Source of the DNA: Deltaproteobacteria bacterium RBG_13_52_11
Lineage (GTDB): Bacteria > Desulfobacterota > B13-G15 > RBG-16-54-18
Length of the DNA: 8,307 bases
Reading direction: 5' to 3'
NCBI GenBank assembly: GCA_001797745.1
Contig: MGQF01000025.1
Coordinates: 8,124-16,430 of the forward strand
Shown here piece by piece: positions 1 through 5,256 of the stretch; the stretch's first letter is position 1; the number at the start of each line of letters is the position of its first letter. The notes under the pieces are model-generated. The model had not been told where the DNA came from and did no database searches. It saw nothing but the letters and a program-made list of their open reading frames with translations. The translations under genes were made by a program, and so were the position numbers.

Positions 1-30
1 GCGGATCAAGGGGTGTAGTCGCATTGCTGT

Positions 31-474
31 CTAGATAATGTATTCTGCCCACCCGGTCTCTCTTGTATCCTGCTTGTTCTTTCTCGTAATGAGCTCTCTG
101 AGTGTCATGCCTTGTAAGGTGTTTTTGAGCACGTCGCTCAAATCCTTCCAGAGATACCTCGTCGTGCAATCAGGACTCCTGGAGCAGGAATTGGCGCTCT
201 TAATACAATCCAACAACGAGAAATCCTCATCAAAGGCCTGGATGATATCAAAGATGGTTATCTCCCCAGGCGTTACCTTGAGGCGATATCCCCCCTTGGC
301 CCCCCTGAAGCCTTGTATTATCCCTGCCCTTTCGAGCACAGGAGCCAATTGACGGAGATAGAGTGGAGAAACCCCCATCTCCTTGGCAAGCTCAGCCGTA
401 CTCATAACCTCACCCTTTTGAGTCAAAGTCACCACCATCCTCACACCATAACGGAGCATCGTCGGTATCTTCAT
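31..474 (-). CDS. Rrf2-family transcriptional regulator with three clustered cysteines
   Basis: A 147-residue protein of usual Rrf2 length. The N-terminal winged helix-turn-helix (about residues 5-67) contains the family pattern STAELAKEMGVSPLYL followed by RGAKGGYRL, the wing seen in IscR, NsrR and RirA relatives. A dimerisation helix follows, then cysteines at 90, 97 and 103 (C-X6-C-X5-C), close to the C-X5-C-X5-C that holds the [2Fe-2S] cluster in IscR. It may therefore bind a cluster or sense redox, sulfur or selenium through thiols; the ligand is inferred, not shown. The ATG at 474 has an AGGA ribosome site 7 bases upstream (482-485). The gene is divergent from the YedE-type transporter gene, which suggests it controls that gene set, itself, or both. 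Family assignment is firm; the regulated targets are inference. Confidence 0.93.
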   Translation of the reverse strand: MKIPTMLRYGVRMVVTLTQKGEVMSTAELAKEMGVSPLYLRQLAPVLERAGIIQGFRGAKGGYRLKVTPGEITIFDIIQAFDEDFSLLDCIKSANSCSRSPDCTTRYLWKDLSDVLKNTLQGMTLRELITRKNKQDTRETGWAEYII

Positions 475-494
475 CCTTGGATCCTATATATTAT

Positions 495-523
495 ATTGTG
501 ACCAACTTACTCACATTTGTCAA
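495..523 (-). promoter_or_regulatory. Candidate promoter of the Rrf2 gene
   Basis: On the minus strand a perfect -35 TTGACA (518-523) is followed after 17 bases by CACAAT (495-500). A better-looking TATAAT lies just downstream (490-495), but its spacing from that -35 is 22 bases. The start codon at 474 follows closely. The hexamers are seen; activity is inferred. Confidence 0.5.
497..515. promoter_or_regulatory. Inverted repeat inside the Rrf2 promoter (candidate operator)
   Basis: TGTGA (497-501) and TCACA (511-515) form an inverted repeat with a 9-base centre. It fills most of the spacer and the -10 of the leftward promoter, which is where a self-repressing regulator would bind. The spacing is too long for a CRP site. 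Short arms make this a modest candidate. Confidence 0.3.
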
Positions 524-594
524 GGGGCCTTTTCCACAAAACACCCTTGGCAGAAAAGAGGTTCCAATTACGCATATTCATTAAAGGCTTATCC

Positions 595-641
595 ATCGGA
601 AAAATCGATAATCAATGTCATTTAATATCAAGATTTCCGAT
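595..641. promoter_or_regulatory. Inverted repeat next to the yedE promoter (candidate operator)
   Basis: ATCGGAAA (595-602) and TTTCCGAT (634-641) are perfect 8-base inverted arms separated by 31 AT-rich bases. The right arm ends one base before the -35 hexamer TTGACA of the rightward promoter, a position suited to activation or repression of the selenium gene set. The repeat is seen; a binding protein, most simply the divergent Rrf2 product, is inferred. Confidence 0.35.
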
Positions 642-670
642 TTGACATATTTAATAACTTTATATATAAG
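642..670 (+). promoter_or_regulatory. Strong sigma-70-like promoter of the selenium gene set
   Basis: A consensus -35 TTGACA (642-647), a 17-base spacer and a -10 TATAAG (665-670) lie in an AT-rich stretch 48 bases before the transporter start codon. A strong AAGGAGGA ribosome site follows at 703-710. This is the best promoter match in the window. Confidence 0.7.
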
Positions 671-718
671 CCTTTTAAATGAGAATAAAAAATCGCTAGA
701 AAAAGGAGGATCTGGATC

Positions 719-1807
719 ATGTTGAAAAAATTCTTTGCATCTCGTTGGGGTATTATCAGCACCGGGGCCTTTATCGGCGTCTTTGCCCCCCTCTTACAGA
801 AGTGGGGGAACCCCGGCAACATGGGTATCTGCGTCGCCTGTTTTGAACGGGATATGGCAGGCGCCCTGGGGCTTCATCGCGCCGAGGTAGTCCAGTATAT
901 GCGCCCGGAGATTATAGGGTTTGTCCTGGGCTCCCTGATCGCGGCCTATCTCTTCAGGGAGTTCCGCCCCCGCGCAGGCTCAGCGCCCATTGTGAGGTTT
1001 GTGTTGGGTGCCTTTGCCATGATCGGGGCCCTGGTCTTCCTGGGCTGCCCGTGGCGGGCCATGCTGCGTCTGGCAGGCGGCGATTGGAATGCCATCTTCG
1101 GTATCCTCGGTCTCATCGCCGGCATCTGGGTCGGCACTGGGTTTCTCAGGGGCGGCTATAACCTGGGGCGTTCTCAGGAGACCCACACCTCGGTAGGATG
1201 GCTCTTGCCGCTGATCATGCTGGGGTTTTTTGCCTTGATACTCCTTAACCCCCAGGTCGAGGGACAGGGTCAACGCGGGGTCCTCTTCTACAGCATCAAG
1301 GGTCCAGGCTCCCTGCATGCCCCCCTGTTCATCGCACTGGGCGTGGGCCTTGCTGTGGGGATCCTGGCCCAGCGGAGCCGCTTTTGCACCATGGGTGCCT
1401 TTCGTGACCTGATCTTGTTCCGGCAGACCCATCTCTTCTTAGGGATCGTTGCCCTGGTTGCCGTCGCCTTTATCACCAACCTGATCTTGAAGCAGTTTAA
1501 CCCGGGATTTGCCAACCAGCCGGTGGCGCACACCATGAGCCTCTGGAACTTCGGGGGGATGGTGCTGGCCGGCCTTGCCTTTGCCCTGGCCGGAGGATGT
1601 CCTGGTCGCCAGCTGTTCTTGGCCGGCGAGGGGGATGGTGACGCAGCAATCTTTGTCCTGGGGATGATCACAGGTGCCGCCTTTGCCCACAACTTCGGCC
1701 TTGCGAGCTCTCCGCAGGGTGTCGGTCCCCACGGGATCGCCGCCGTGATCATTGGGCTTTTGGTCTGTTTGTTTATCGGGTTCACCATGAGAAAAAAAAT
1801 TGCCTAA
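719..1807 (+). CDS. yedE: YedE/YeeE-family membrane transporter, putative selenium (or thiosulfate-type sulfur) importer
   Basis: A 362-residue, very hydrophobic polytopic membrane protein of full family length. It carries cysteine motifs typical of YeeE/YedE channels: GICVACFERD (Cys38, Cys41), LGCPWR (Cys110), SRFCTMGAFRD (Cys223) and GGCPGRQL (Cys294). In the sulfur members the equivalent cysteines are thought to relay thiosulfate sulfur across the membrane. The N-terminal NPGNMGICVACFERDMAGAL stretch is what I associate with the selenium-linked YedE subgroup, and the neighbours (TusA-like, YedF, class V desulfurase, DUF3343) are the genes known to co-occur with it. The ATG at 719 has AAGGAGGA ending 8 bases upstream. 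The substrate is inferred from family and context; sulfur rather than selenium transport remains possible. It heads the operon, and the TusA gene starts 13 bases after its stop. Confidence 0.9.
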   Translation: MLKKFFASRWGIISTGAFIGVFAPLLQKWGNPGNMGICVACFERDMAGALGLHRAEVVQYMRPEIIGFVLGSLIAAYLFREFRPRAGSAPIVRFVLGAFAMIGALVFLGCPWRAMLRLAGGDWNAIFGILGLIAGIWVGTGFLRGGYNLGRSQETHTSVGWLLPLIMLGFFALILLNPQVEGQGQRGVLFYSIKGPGSLHAPLFIALGVGLAVGILAQRSRFCTMGAFRDLILFRQTHLFLGIVALVAVAFITNLILKQFNPGFANQPVAHTMSLWNFGGMVLAGLAFALAGGCPGRQLFLAGEGDGDAAIFVLGMITGAAFAHNFGLASSPQGVGPHGIAAVIIGLLVCLFIGFTMRKKIA

Positions 1808-1820
1808 GGAAGGAATAACT

Positions 1821-2039
1821 ATGCCAAACATCGTCGATGCACGGGGCCTTTCCTGCCCTGAGCCTGTTCTGCTGACCATGGAAAAGATCAAAAAGGTTAA
1901 GAAGGGAGAGATCGCGGTCCTCGTTGATACCGATACGTCCAAGGAAAACGTGTCGCGGGCTGCAACGAGCCAGGGATGGAAGGTCAAGGATGTTAAGCCG
2001 GAGGGTGCCGGGTATCAGATCAAAATCGTAAAGAAATAA
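1821..2039 (+). CDS. TusA/SirA-like sulfur (selenium) carrier protein
   Basis: A 72-residue single-domain TusA-family protein with the hallmark N-terminal DARGLSCPEPV motif. Cys12 is the residue that carries persulfide (or possibly selenopersulfide) sulfur between desulfurases and acceptors. I chose the ATG at 1821 because MPNIVDARGL aligns with family N-termini and GGAAGGA (1808-1814) sits 6 bases upstream. An earlier in-frame ATG at 1800 lies inside the transporter gene and would add seven residues without a ribosome site. Free TusA-like genes next to yedE are a recurring arrangement, suggesting this protein accepts what the transporter imports. Sulfur versus selenium specificity cannot be read from the sequence. 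Confidence 0.92.
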   Translation: MPNIVDARGLSCPEPVLLTMEKIKKVKKGEIAVLVDTDTSKENVSRAATSQGWKVKDVKPEGAGYQIKIVKK

Positions 2040-2079
2040 TCGCGTTCCTCTCTCTATCTGAGTCTGGTACAATGGAGCT

Positions 2080-2097
2080 CCACGGGCAAGCCCGTGG
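2080..2097. repeat. Perfect 8-base palindromic hairpin in the tusA-desulfurase spacer
   Basis: CCACGGGC AA GCCCGTGG is a perfect inverted repeat with a 2-base centre. Extra pairing is possible outside it: GAGC at 2075-2078 with GCTC at 2102-2105. A near copy, CCACGGGCAAATCCGTGG, lies at 2152-2169, so this looks like a repeated intergenic palindrome (REP-like) rather than a unique site. No T-run follows, which argues against a simple intrinsic terminator. Confidence 0.75.
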
Positions 2098-2131
2098 TAC
2101 CGCTCAAACGCCCCTTCGGAGCGAACATCCC

Positions 2132-2181
2132 GCACCAGAGGACCAATTCCCCCACGGGCAAATCCGTGGTCCTCTTGGTGC
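2132..2181. repeat. Long imperfect hairpin containing a second copy of the palindrome
   Basis: The outer arms GCACCAGAGGACCA (2132-2145) and TGGTCCTCTTGGTGC (2167-2181) pair over 14 bases with one bulged T. Inside lies CCACGG (2152-2157) with CCGTGG (2164-2169), a second version of the palindrome at 2080. The inner and outer stems share bases 2167-2169, so they either compete at the junction or stack into one long hairpin. It ends 24 bases before the desulfurase start codon, which lacks a visible ribosome site. Confidence 0.7.
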
Positions 2182-2205
2182 TGGGATAGAAACTGAACTA
2201 CCACT

Positions 2206-3402
2206 ATGAAGGAATCAGACGTCATCTATCTCGACAACGCTGCGAGCTCTTGGCCCAAGCCTGAAGCGACCTGGCAGGCCATGGAGCATTTCATGCGCTC
2301 TGTCGGCGCCAACCCCGGCCGCTCGGGGCACCGGCTCTCCATTGAGTCCGGTCGCATCATCCTTGAAGCCCGGGAGTCCTTGGCGCAGCTTTTCGGGATT
2401 GAAGACCCACTACGCCTTGTTTTTACCCGAAATGCCACCGAGTCTCTGAATCTGGCCATTCGCGGTCTCCTCCAACCCGGCAACCACTGCATCACCTCCA
2501 GCATGGAGCACAACTCGGTGATGCGCCCGCTGCGCGCCCTGGAGAAGAAGGGTGTCGAAATAACTGCCCTTGCCTGCTCCCCCGAGGGGGAGCTCGATCC
2601 CCAGGAAATCGAAAAGGCGATAAAGAAAAATACCAGGGTGATCGTCATAACCCACGCCTCCAATGTGGTCGGAACCCTGATGCCTGTAGGCGAGGTCGGA
2701 GAGATCGCGCGCAAGCATGACGTATTCTTCTGCATCGATGCCGCCCAGACAGCCGGCGCCTTGCCCATAGACGTCGCGGAGATGCAAATCGATCTCCTCG
2801 CCTTCACCGGCCACAAGGCGCTCTACGGCCCCCAAGGCACCGGCGGCCTGTACATCGGGGAGGGATTAGAGACGGAGCTCGAGCCCCTTCTGCGAGGCGG
2901 CACCGGCAGCCGCTCCGAATTCCAGGAACAGCCAGAGTTTATGCCTGACAAGTACGAGAGCGGCACGCCAAATACCGTCGGCATTGCTGGACTGGGCGCC
3001 GGGGTCCAGTACATCCTCGCCCAAGGGGTTGCTCGTATCAGAAAAAAGGAACAACAACTGACCAAACAATTGATCGAGGGGCTGAAATCCATCCCCGGCG
3101 TCATCGTCTACGGATGCCGCGATGCATCAAGACAGGTAGCCATTGTATCCTTCAACATCCGCGGCCTGGCCCCCTCAGAGATTGCGATGGAGCTCGACGA
3201 GACATTCGCCATCATGAGCCGCCCGGGCCTCCACTGCGCCCCGGCAGCCCACCAGACCATCAACACCTTCCCCCAGGGGACCCTCCGCCTGAGCGCCGGA
3301 TACTTCACCACCGAGGAGGAGATAGCCTTGGCCCTTGAGGCAGTAGGAAAGATTGCCGCACGATCCAAGAAGAAAGGCTCTGCCCATGCCAAAGGTCATT
3401 GA
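2206..3402 (+). CDS. Class V aminotransferase-fold cysteine desulfurase / selenocysteine lyase-like enzyme
   Basis: A 398-residue PLP enzyme of normal family length. Visible motifs in order are YLDNAASSWPKP (8-19), TRNATESLNLA (74-84), SSMEHNSVMRP (98-108), ITHASNVVG (148-156), CIDAAQTAGALPIDV (176-190), FTGHKALYGPQGTGG with PLP Schiff-base Lys204, and RPGLHCAPAAH with active-site Cys344. The GLHCAPxAH loop fits the desulfurase subgroup that co-occurs with selD and yedF in selenium-using bacteria. It would release sulfur from cysteine or selenium from selenocysteine and load the adjacent TusA-type carriers. The ATG at 2206 fits family N-termini and an in-frame stop lies 12 bases upstream, but no good ribosome site is visible. 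The last 17 bases overlap the yedF start, implying translational coupling. The substrate choice is inferred. Confidence 0.92.
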   Translation: MKESDVIYLDNAASSWPKPEATWQAMEHFMRSVGANPGRSGHRLSIESGRIILEARESLAQLFGIEDPLRLVFTRNATESLNLAIRGLLQPGNHCITSSMEHNSVMRPLRALEKKGVEITALACSPEGELDPQEIEKAIKKNTRVIVITHASNVVGTLMPVGEVGEIARKHDVFFCIDAAQTAGALPIDVAEMQIDLLAFTGHKALYGPQGTGGLYIGEGLETELEPLLRGGTGSRSEFQEQPEFMPDKYESGTPNTVGIAGLGAGVQYILAQGVARIRKKEQQLTKQLIEGLKSIPGVIVYGCRDASRQVAIVSFNIRGLAPSEIAMELDETFAIMSRPGLHCAPAAHQTINTFPQGTLRLSAGYFTTEEEIALALEAVGKIAARSKKKGSAHAKGH

Positions 3403-3979
3403 CTGCCGGGGACTCTCGTGCCCGCAACCCGTTATACAGACAAAGCAGGCCCTTGAAAAAACCGATAGGGTCATCATCGTCGTCGATAACCTTGCTGCCC
3501 GTGATAATGTGGCACGCCTTGGCGAAAGTCAGGGTGGCAAGGTCTCCATCGATGAAAAAAAAGATGGGGTCTATATCACCATCGAAAAAAGGCAGGATAG
3601 GAAGCGCCGCGCAAAGGTGCCAGCGACCAAAATCCCTGCGCATGGTCCGGTGGTGGTAGCCATCCGCAGCGATCAGATGGGGCAAGGTGAGGAGGAACTT
3701 GGGCATATCCTCATCCGTTCATTTCTCCACACCCTTACCGAGGTCTCTGGCAGACCAGACAAGATGATCTTCTTCAACACCGGGGTAAAGCTGACAGTTC
3801 AAGGCTCGGAGGTACTAGAGGATTTGCAAGCCCTGGAGAAGAATGGAATAGAGATCTTGATTTGCGGCACCTGCCTCGACTATTTTGGCCTCAAGGGAAA
3901 GATCGCCGTCGGCCAGGTCTCTAATATGTATACCATCGCGGAAACCATGCTCGCGGCTGCTCGTTTGGTTACAGTTTAA
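3386..3979 (+). CDS. yedF: YedF: TusA-like domain fused to DsrE-like domain, selenium metabolism protein
   Basis: A 197-residue two-domain protein. Residues 1-68 form a TusA-like domain with DCRGLSCPQPV (carrier Cys12). A basic linker (about 68-85) leads to a DsrE/DsrF-like domain (about 87-197) with LICGTCLDYFGLKGK (Cys160, Cys163) and GQVSNMYTIAE, the pattern typical of YedF proteins tied to selenium use. Its likely role is to accept and relay persulfide or selenopersulfide from the desulfurase encoded just upstream. I chose ATG 3386 because MPKVIDCRGL matches TusA N-termini and AGAAAGG lies 8 bases upstream; an in-frame ATG at 3353 would add eleven non-family residues. It overlaps the desulfurase gene by 17 bases, and the DUF3343 gene follows after 15. 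The biochemical reaction of YedF is not established. Confidence 0.93.
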   Translation: MPKVIDCRGLSCPQPVIQTKQALEKTDRVIIVVDNLAARDNVARLGESQGGKVSIDEKKDGVYITIEKRQDRKRRAKVPATKIPAHGPVVVAIRSDQMGQGEEELGHILIRSFLHTLTEVSGRPDKMIFFNTGVKLTVQGSEVLEDLQALEKNGIEILICGTCLDYFGLKGKIAVGQVSNMYTIAETMLAAARLVTV

Positions 3980-3994
3980 TCGAGGGGAATCATT

Positions 3995-4228
3995 GTGAAA
4001 GAAGAACAAGCAGCTTCGTATGGGGTAGTGCTTTTTCAATCAATAAGCGGGGCGCTGCGTGCCGAAAAGCTCCTCAAAAAACAGGGGATAGACCATAAAC
4101 TCATCCCCGTGCCCCGTCACCTCAGCTCAGACTGCGGCGTCTGCCTCCGCTTCCTCAACCAGAATGAATCTCAGATAAGAAAAACGCTGTCGGGGAAGGT
4201 CGAGATTCAATCAATCTGTCCTCTATAA
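3995..4228 (+). CDS. DUF3343 family, putative Se/S carrier-like small protein
   Basis: A 77-residue protein with the DUF3343 layout: YGVVLFQSISGALRAEKLLK at the N-terminus, then IPVPRHLSSDCGVCLRF. Cys47 in the SDCG motif is the conserved residue of this family, which is often found beside yedE, yedF and selD and has been proposed as a selenium or sulfur carrier. Here a second cysteine makes CGVC (Cys47, Cys50), and Cys75 lies near the C-terminus. Translation starts at GTG 3995 with GAGGGG (3982-3987) 7 bases upstream. It is the last gene of the set; I see no clear intrinsic terminator before the next gene. Family call is good; function is inferred from context. Confidence 0.85.
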   Translation: MKEEQAASYGVVLFQSISGALRAEKLLKKQGIDHKLIPVPRHLSSDCGVCLRFLNQNESQIRKTLSGKVEIQSICPL

Positions 4229-4325
4229 CTATACTTGTACGGAAAACGGTATCCTTCCTTCTGCTATGTTCCATTTAATTACATGAATGCACGATAGGTA
4301 ACTCCGCCGCTTTGAGTAAGAAACC

Positions 4326-4353
4326 TTGACTAAATGAAGCTTATGTGTAATGC
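4326..4353 (+). promoter_or_regulatory. Possible promoter of the coiled-coil gene
   Basis: TTGACT (4326-4331) is followed after 16 bases by TAATGC (4348-4353), 46 bases before the start codon at 4399. The -35 is near consensus and the -10 is weak. It would give the small gene its own transcription separate from the selenium gene set. Confidence 0.35.
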
Positions 4354-4398
4354 TACGATCACAGTACCAGTAACCCTGATCAAGAGGCAGAAGATACG

Positions 4399-4725
4399 AT
4401 GGGTGTTCGCGAGGATAATGTTAGTAAAAAAGATCTGCAATCCTTGAAGGAAGAGATTATCCACCAATTTCATATTATCTCTGAAGGATTGATTGATCAT
4501 ATAAAGCTCTTATCTGAGGGGCACACAGGAATTATCGACCGACTTAATAGCACGGATGCACATCTTGATCGAATGGAAAAAGAGAATGAATATCAGCATT
4601 CGGAGACCCGCGCACTCATCAAGCTCTCATTTGCAGAAGTGGACAACCGACTTTCCGATTTGGAATCACAGGTGAAGGATTTGCAAGAGTGGAAAAAGAA
4701 AGTTGCAGCAAGGCTTGAGAGTTAA
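4399..4725 (+). CDS. Small hypothetical coiled-coil protein
   Basis: A 108-residue, charged, mostly helical protein that I do not recognise as a named family. It has no signal peptide or membrane segment and no cysteine. Heptad-like spacing of Leu/Ile runs through most of it, for example LSEGHTGIIDRLN, DAHLDRMEKEN and VDNRLSDLESQVKDLQEW, so it probably forms a coiled coil or helical bundle in the cytoplasm. Similar short proteins built on repeated RL/RME heptads are common in environmental genomes and lack a known role. The ATG at 4399 has GAGG 11 bases upstream, slightly distant. It is less GC-rich than the selenium genes and may belong to the accessory segment that follows. It runs rightward while the next genes run leftward. 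Confidence 0.65.
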   Translation: MGVREDNVSKKDLQSLKEEIIHQFHIISEGLIDHIKLLSEGHTGIIDRLNSTDAHLDRMEKENEYQHSETRALIKLSFAEVDNRLSDLESQVKDLQEWKKKVAARLES

Positions 4726-4792
4726 CGCAGTATCGCCCACCCTAGAGAATTCAGAATATATCTCCGAAGCATGCGATAAGAAGAGAAAAAAG

Positions 4793-4834
4793 GGAGGGGT
4801 CAAAGTTGCCCCACCAAACCCCACGCCGTTTCAC
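4793..4834 (-). pseudogene. Truncated 5' stub of a MazF/PemK-type toxin gene
   Basis: Overlapping the decayed antitoxin, as in the intact locus, a GTG at 4834 opens a frame reading KRRGVWWGNFDPS, matching MKRREVWWVNFDPS of the toxin at 5929-6252. Similarity stops after about 13 codons (near 4793); the rest of the toxin is absent and unrelated sequence follows. The toxin core with its RPAVIVSN segment is missing, so no active toxin is expected. Confidence 0.7.
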
Positions 4835-5051
4835 GCGCCACGTCCTTGAAGGTCATCTCCGCCCACTCCACAGCCTCCTCCTCCCTCTTTGTGTCCCTCG
4901 CCATTTCGGCATAGGCCGATTCGAGATTGGGGCGAACCACGTGGTGCCTAACCAGTTCTTTAATGAATTTGATTATCTTTCGCGGCCCTATAGTCTTGTT
5001 CAAACCCTCATAAACCTCTTCATCAACGGTGACGGTTAATTTCTTCTGTAT
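4800..5051 (-). pseudogene. Decayed copy of the RHH antitoxin gene (start and stop lost)
   Basis: Read on the minus strand, this frame closely matches the antitoxin encoded at 6239-6469 along its length: KLTVTVDEEVYEGL, TIGPRKI, VVRPNLESAYAEMA and EWAEMTFKD are shared. Two changes mark it as a relic. The codon matching the intact ATG is ATA (5049-5051), with a TGA two codons further upstream in the same frame and no other good start before a TTG at 5003. The original TGA stop has become TGG, so the frame reads on to a stop at 4800-4802. A product from TTG would lack the beta-strand that contacts DNA. Loss of function is inferred; a shortened protein cannot be excluded. Confidence 0.75.
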
Positions 5052-5058
5052 AGCGCCT

Positions 5059-5068
5059 CATACGTGTA
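5059..5068. promoter_or_regulatory. Single surviving operator half of the decayed TA copy
   Basis: CATACGTGTA matches the TATACGTGTA unit that occurs twice before the intact antitoxin (6482-6502). Here only one unit remains, and the spacing to the reading frame is also shortened, which fits a deletion between the tandem units plus a small loss over the ribosome site. Confidence 0.45.
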
Positions 5069-5256
5069 GATAGACAATATGTCGATAGCTTAAGCCGTCT
5101 TTTTTAACCCAAAAAATATCATTCTAAGGCTCTAATAAGCACCGTGACTCATAACTTTTTTATTTCATATCAAATAGTTACTCAGGTTCGACCCCATACC
5201 CCGGGGTAAACTTCGTGCTTAATAGGTGAGGGCTTCGCTAGTGTCTTCTCGGCAGT
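5069..5256. other. AT-rich intergenic stretch without a gene
   Basis: Between the decayed antitoxin copy and the ankyrin gene I see no coding frame or RNA gene. The only marked structure is a 12-base perfect palindrome TACCCCGGGGTA (5197-5208). No second attC-like site with matching cores was found here, although a cassette ending after the ankyrin gene would predict one. Confidence 0.5.

Noticed and set aside
497..515. CRP/FNR-type binding site
   Set aside because: The arms TGTGA and TCACA match a CRP half-site, but the centre is 9 bases instead of 6. It is kept only as a generic inverted repeat.
1800..1820. Earlier ATG for the TusA-like gene at 1800
   Set aside because: It overlaps the transporter gene, has no ribosome site, and adds residues not found in the family, while ATG 1821 has GGAAGGA upstream.
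980..1987. Long open frames antisense to the yedE gene (for example 1288-1788 and 1439-1987, minus strand)
   Set aside because: They are rich in Pro, Arg and Gln with no family motifs, and lie opposite a clearly conserved transporter whose GC-rich codons keep the other strand open.
2080..2097. Intrinsic terminator at the palindrome
   Set aside because: The stem is strong but the loop is only 2 bases and no T-run follows on either strand.
3400..3420. Selenocysteine readthrough of the desulfurase TGA stop
   Set aside because: The TGA falls inside the overlapping yedF start, the family normally ends near here, and I see no convincing SECIS-like hairpin just after it.
4229..4320. Terminator of the selenium gene set
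   Set aside because: No GC-rich hairpin with a T-run was found after the DUF3343 gene.
5185..5195. tRNA T-loop (GGTTCGACCCC)
   Set aside because: The flanking bases do not form a T-stem, and no acceptor, D or anticodon arms can be drawn around it.
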